From Candidatus Shapirobacteria bacterium (lineage in GTDB: Bacteria > Patescibacteriota > Microgenomatia > UBA12405), in the NCBI GenBank assembly GCA_018500045.2, contig JAHBAQ020000080.1:1-7206 (forward strand): DNA of 7,206 nucleotides, given 5' to 3'. Shown here piece after piece: positions 4,503 through 7,206 of this stretch (its first letter is position 1; each line of letters starts with the position of its first letter). The translations under genes were made by a program, and so were the position numbers. The notes beneath the pieces were generated by a model. It was not told the DNA's origin, searched no databases, and was given only the letters and a program-made list of their open reading frames with translations.

Positions 4503-5621
4503 ATGAATCTTTCTCTTCTTCAGGAGAACCTTAACCTTGCCTTGAGTAATGTTTCCCGTTTTGTTTCTTCTAAAAATCAATTACCAGTCTTGAGTAATAT
4601 TTTGTTTTCCACCGACCAAGGCCGTCTCAAACTATCTGCCACTAATTTAGAATTAAGTATTAATTATTGGATCGGCGCCAAAATTGATCAAGAGGGGAGT
4701 ATTACTATTCCTTCAAAAGAAATTACTGAATTTGTCTCCTATCTTCCTTCTGGAAAACTCGATCTGGAATTAAAGAATAATTTAATTACTCTTTCTTCAG
4801 AAAAAAATCAATCGACTTTTACTACTCTTCCTCCAACTGACTTTCCTGAATTTCCTCAAATCAACCCTGACACTGAATTTGAAATTGATGTTGCTTTATT
4901 AACCCAAGCTATTTCTCAAATTTCTTTTTCTGCCGCTCTCGATGACACTCGTCCGATTTTAACCGGTATTCTTTGTTCTTTTAATCAAGATTTTATTCGT
5001 TTCGTTTCCACAGATGGTTTTCGGCTTTCTTTTAAAGAAATTAAACTAATTACCCCACTTAATTTAAAAACCGATCAAACTATTAACTTTATTATTCCTG
5101 CCAAAAGCCTTATAGAGGTCACTAAACTCTCTAAAAATAATCAAAAGATAAAAATTGGGTTAACTCTCGACGAACACCAGGTCGTCTTTCTTATGGACGA
5201 TGTTGAATTAATCTCTCGTCTTATTGATGGTGATTTTCCTGACTATCAAAAACTAATTCCTGAAAACTACACCACTAAGATTTTTATCAATCACGACGAA
5301 CTTCTTCAGTCAGTTAAAATTGCCTCTGTTTTTGCTCGTGAATCCGCTAATGTTGTTCGTGTTAGTATTAAACCTAACAAATTAGAACTCAGTGCTAATG
5401 CTCCCCAGATCGGTCAAAATCAAACCCAGCTCGAAGTTAAAACTGAAGGTGAAAATCTTGATGTTGCTTTTAATTATAAATTTTTGACTGACTTTTTAAC
5501 TGTCTGTAAAAGTCAAGAAATTTTAGTTGAGCTTAATGAAAGTCTTACCCCAGTCTTTTTTCATGACCAATCCGATCCATCATTTACTCACATTATTATG
5601 CCAGTCAGATTACAAGACTAA
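4503..5621 (+). CDS. dnaN: DNA polymerase III subunit beta (sliding clamp)
   Basis: This 372-aa protein is the ring-shaped processivity clamp of the replicative polymerase, a head-to-tail dimer encircling DNA. Length is normal for the family. Family landmarks occur in order: NLALSNVSRFVSSKNQLPVLSNI (about 11-33, given as its landmark span), LDDTRPILTGI (146-156), STDGFRLSF (169-177), LIDGDFPDYQKLIP (240-253), FNYKFLTDFL (323-332) and the C-terminal MPVRL (366-370), which form the three clamp folds. The gene follows dnaA across a 279-bp spacer that holds origin elements, and has its own consensus -10. It ends just 2 nt from the convergent stop codon of the leftward gene at 5624, with no obvious terminator between them, so transcripts may overlap. 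Confidence 0.97.
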   Translation: MNLSLLQENLNLALSNVSRFVSSKNQLPVLSNILFSTDQGRLKLSATNLELSINYWIGAKIDQEGSITIPSKEITEFVSYLPSGKLDLELKNNLITLSSEKNQSTFTTLPPTDFPEFPQINPDTEFEIDVALLTQAISQISFSAALDDTRPILTGILCSFNQDFIRFVSTDGFRLSFKEIKLITPLNLKTDQTINFIIPAKSLIEVTKLSKNNQKIKIGLTLDEHQVVFLMDDVELISRLIDGDFPDYQKLIPENYTTKIFINHDELLQSVKIASVFARESANVVRVSIKPNKLELSANAPQIGQNQTQLEVKTEGENLDVAFNYKFLTDFLTVCKSQEILVELNESLTPVFFHDQSDPSFTHIIMPVRLQD

Positions 5622-5623
5622 TT

Positions 5624-6130
5624 TTACTTAAAAACATAAATCAATTGTGTTTCTTGTGAATCAGTGTTGTTTTCTTTTAGCCAAGCCTCTACTTCTTCTC
5701 TTGCTTTTGGTAAATCGTTCTCATTACTCACGATTACTTCCAAATACCCTTTATTCAAATATCTGTCTGCTCTAAAATATTTTCCTTTATAAGGCAAAAA
5801 CGGACTTAAATCATCTACTGAAACACTATCCGATAGATCTTCGGATTTATAATCACTAGCATTTATTTTTTCCCCCTCATCAGTAACAAAAACATTCTCA
5901 TTACTTTTATCTTTATTAAGAGTGGAGCTAGTACTCGAAGATTCATTTTCCGTCTCTTTTTCTTCAATATTGGTAATTTGGTTTGTTTCTACTAGTATTT
6001 CTTGATCAGGATCTTTTTTGGTTTGTTTTTTTTCTGTATCAGTACTCTTGTATGTTATTTTTAAAACCACCAATATTATCGCCAAAAAAAATAAAATTAA
6101 CAAAAACCAATATTTTTTAAACCAACCCAT
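5624..6130 (-). CDS. Membrane-anchored protein of unknown function (N-terminal TM, acidic linker, C-terminal domain)
   Basis: I do not recognise this 168-aa protein with certainty. Residues 1-6 are MGWFKK, followed by one hydrophobic helix (about 7-26) and then a polar region of Lys, Glu, Ser, Thr and Asp (27-108), including an SSSTSST stretch. By the positive-inside rule the bulk should lie outside the cytoplasm, tethered by the helix. A small compact-looking C-terminal part (about 108-168) contains LSPFLPYKGKYFRADRYL, a predicted strand GYLEVIVS, and a helix LPKAREEVEAWLKEN. Similar short tethered proteins occur in Microgenomates genomes, as far as I recall; no function is assigned. It follows the NAGPA-type gene by 39 nt and may be cotranscribed with it, although a TAGAAT hexamer lies 5 nt before its ATG. 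Confidence 0.75.
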   Translation of the reverse strand: MGWFKKYWFLLILFFLAIILVVLKITYKSTDTEKKQTKKDPDQEILVETNQITNIEEKETENESSSTSSTLNKDKSNENVFVTDEGEKINASDYKSEDLSDSVSVDDLSPFLPYKGKYFRADRYLNKGYLEVIVSNENDLPKAREEVEAWLKENNTDSQETQLIYVFK

Positions 6131-6135
6131 AAACC

Positions 6136-6141
6136 ATTCTA
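6136..6141 (-). promoter_or_regulatory. -10-like TAGAAT 5 nt before the hypothetical gene at 5624-6130
   Basis: On the minus strand TAGAAT is followed by GGTTT and then ATG 6130. The hexamer matches the rpmH one exactly, but the spacing is at the short end for leaderless initiation. The AAGG just before it is too far from the ATG to be a good ribosome-binding site. It lies in a 39-nt gap, so cotranscription from the upstream gene is equally possible. Confidence 0.35.
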
Positions 6142-6169
6142 CCTTAACTAAATAACTTTGTTAACTTAA

Positions 6170-7206
6170 TTATAATTCCGTCCAGTATAAAATACCCCAC
6201 ATTTTCCCTCTACTGGTTGAATTTAATCTTTTAGTCCACCCACTAGTTGACTTGTTTTTATAATACAAAGCCGTTGATCCACCACCATCCATTTCCAATG
6301 CTACCAAACATCCTAAATTTTTCGCTATCTTTGCCACATCAGCATTTTTAAATCCCTTAGTTGTCGTTATCTGAATAAAATTATTTTTATTTACTTGACA
6401 AATTACTTGTCTTTCGGCGTGATCCGATTTTTCATAAACCTTTGATTGAATTTGATTGTTATAAACTAAATACCCAAAAGTAGTTATTGTATTTCGCACA
6501 CCAGTATCTATTACTGATTGATATGAGATTTTTCTTCTAGCAATTACAGATTGTAAAATTTCCTTTCTTGGATTCTTGTTTTCATAAAATAATTTTAAAG
6601 TATTAGTGTTGTCTATGCCTGCTACAGGCATTCTTTTACTTTTTGACTCTGGGTCATTCCTCTTTACTTCCCCTTCATTCAAAATAATCCCGTTACCAGA
6701 GTATTTTTTCCAATATTTACTATTGTTATAAAAAGCATTATATTTTACGTGAATATCATTATTAAATCCTACTGCTATCTTATTTTTTATCCCCACTTTA
6801 TCAACTGTTTTTTCTAAAATATTATTTATCTGATCATACTCTTTACCGTATTTGTCAGTAGTGTATTTTCTTAATTGTTTATAAGGCTCTTTAGCCCAGA
6901 TATGACTAGTGTAATAACCATCGTGTTTAACTATGTAAACTTTTAAAGTATCACTCTCAGCTGTATAAGTTGGTTTTGATGGTTTTAATGGAGGATAATC
7001 CTGTTGACTTACAACACTTGGTGTTGGTAAAGGAGGTTCGTCTTCTTCTTCAGTCGGAGTTGGCCCTGTTGTAATTTCGGGATCTTCTTGCTCTCCTGTT
7101 GGTACCCTTGTTGGTGTTTGAGTTAAGGTAGGATTAATGATTATCTGACCATCTTCAATGTTAGATAATGATTCTTTAAGTAATGAGGCATCTAAAGCAT
7201 TAACTA
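6170..7206 (-). CDS. Phosphodiester glycosidase (NAGPA/DUF2233-type) surface protein, N-terminus beyond right edge
   Basis: The frame is open from the TAA at 6172-6170 up to the right edge, so 344 residues are visible and the start is missing; the GTG at 6796 is internal, not the true start. The catalytic-type domain covers about the last 260 residues. Its hallmark is ALEMDGGGSTALYY, with D306-GGGST in visible numbering, preceded by FGYLVYNN, FIQITTTKGF and followed by a GILYW ending. NAGPA-type domains cleave sugar phosphodiesters (the uncovering enzyme in animals); bacterial members are linked to cell-wall or exopolysaccharide turnover. Before it lie DTLKVYIVKHDGYYTSHIW (about 85-103) and a Pro/Thr/Glu-rich linker (about 24-80), typical of an exported or surface-tethered protein. 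Any signal peptide would be outside the window. Substrate cannot be deduced. Confidence 0.8.
   Translation of the reverse strand, partial: VNALDASLLKESLSNIEDGQIIINPTLTQTPTRVPTGEQEDPEITTGPTPTEEEDEPPLPTPSVVSQQDYPPLKPSKPTYTAESDTLKVYIVKHDGYYTSHIWAKEPYKQLRKYTTDKYGKEYDQINNILEKTVDKVGIKNKIAVGFNNDIHVKYNAFYNNSKYWKKYSGNGIILNEGEVKRNDPESKSKRMPVAGIDNTNTLKLFYENKNPRKEILQSVIARRKISYQSVIDTGVRNTITTFGYLVYNNQIQSKVYEKSDHAERQVICQVNKNNFIQITTTKGFKNADVAKIAKNLGCLVALEMDGGGSTALYYKNKSTSGWTKRLNSTSRGKMWGILYWTEL

Noticed and set aside
4314..4580. Minus-strand open frame across the dnaA-dnaN spacer
   Set aside because: It overlaps the start of dnaN and the origin elements; its Lys/Val/Ile-rich product has no recognisable motif.
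1..7206. CRISPR array, tRNA, rRNA or insertion sequence
   Set aside because: I saw no regularly spaced repeats, no cloverleaf-like conserved T-arm, no rRNA segments and no transposase-like frame.

Overview
This window is a chromosomal replication-origin neighbourhood from a low-GC bacterium. Around dnaA and dnaN it has the classical order: rpmH-rnpA-yidD-yidC and khpB (jag) run leftward, and dnaA-dnaN run rightward. Three things together suggest Candidatus Patescibacteria (CPR), probably Microgenomates-like, though this is inference from gene style and no search was possible. First, the genes are AT-rich and compact, and almost none has a recognisable Shine-Dalgarno. Second, KhpB and YidC are minimal versions. 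Third, the flanks carry an O-antigen-ligase-like membrane protein and a phosphodiester-glycosidase (NAGPA-type) surface protein. The genetic code looks standard: rnpA ends in TGA and no gene has an in-frame TGA.

Layout. 1-457 (-): 5' part of a polytopic membrane protein that runs off the left edge. 493-547: two hairpins, one a good terminator for khpB. 570-1040 (-): khpB, with its own promoter-like site. 1041-1158: spacer with a folded GC-rich element. 1159-2666 (-): yidC, yidD, rnpA and rpmH in a tight operon transcribed from the rpmH side. 2667-2876: divergent rpmH/dnaA spacer with two DnaA boxes, a C-tract element and a very AT-rich stretch. 2877-4223 (+): dnaA. 4224-4502: dnaA-dnaN spacer with three more DnaA boxes, a second copy of the C-tract element, CTACCA/CTA triplets resembling DnaA-trios, and a T-run/AT-rich unwinding candidate that merges into the dnaN promoter. 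4503-5621 (+): dnaN. 5624-6130 (-): membrane-anchored protein of unknown function. 6170-7206 (-): NAGPA-type protein, open to the right edge.

How the genes work together. DnaA binds the boxes on both sides of its gene and loads the helicase at what looks like a bipartite origin; DnaN is the clamp for the polymerase. The leftward operon links ribosomal protein L34, the RNase P protein, and the YidD/YidC membrane-insertion machinery, with the RNA-binding KhpB next to them. The flanking genes concern the cell surface and do not belong to the conserved origin block.

The most notable pattern is that six genes each have a -10-like hexamer ending only 5-7 nt before the start codon. This implies leaderless mRNAs and explains the missing ribosome-binding sites. 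A second is the TTTC-C(n)-GAAA element that occurs once in each half of the origin.
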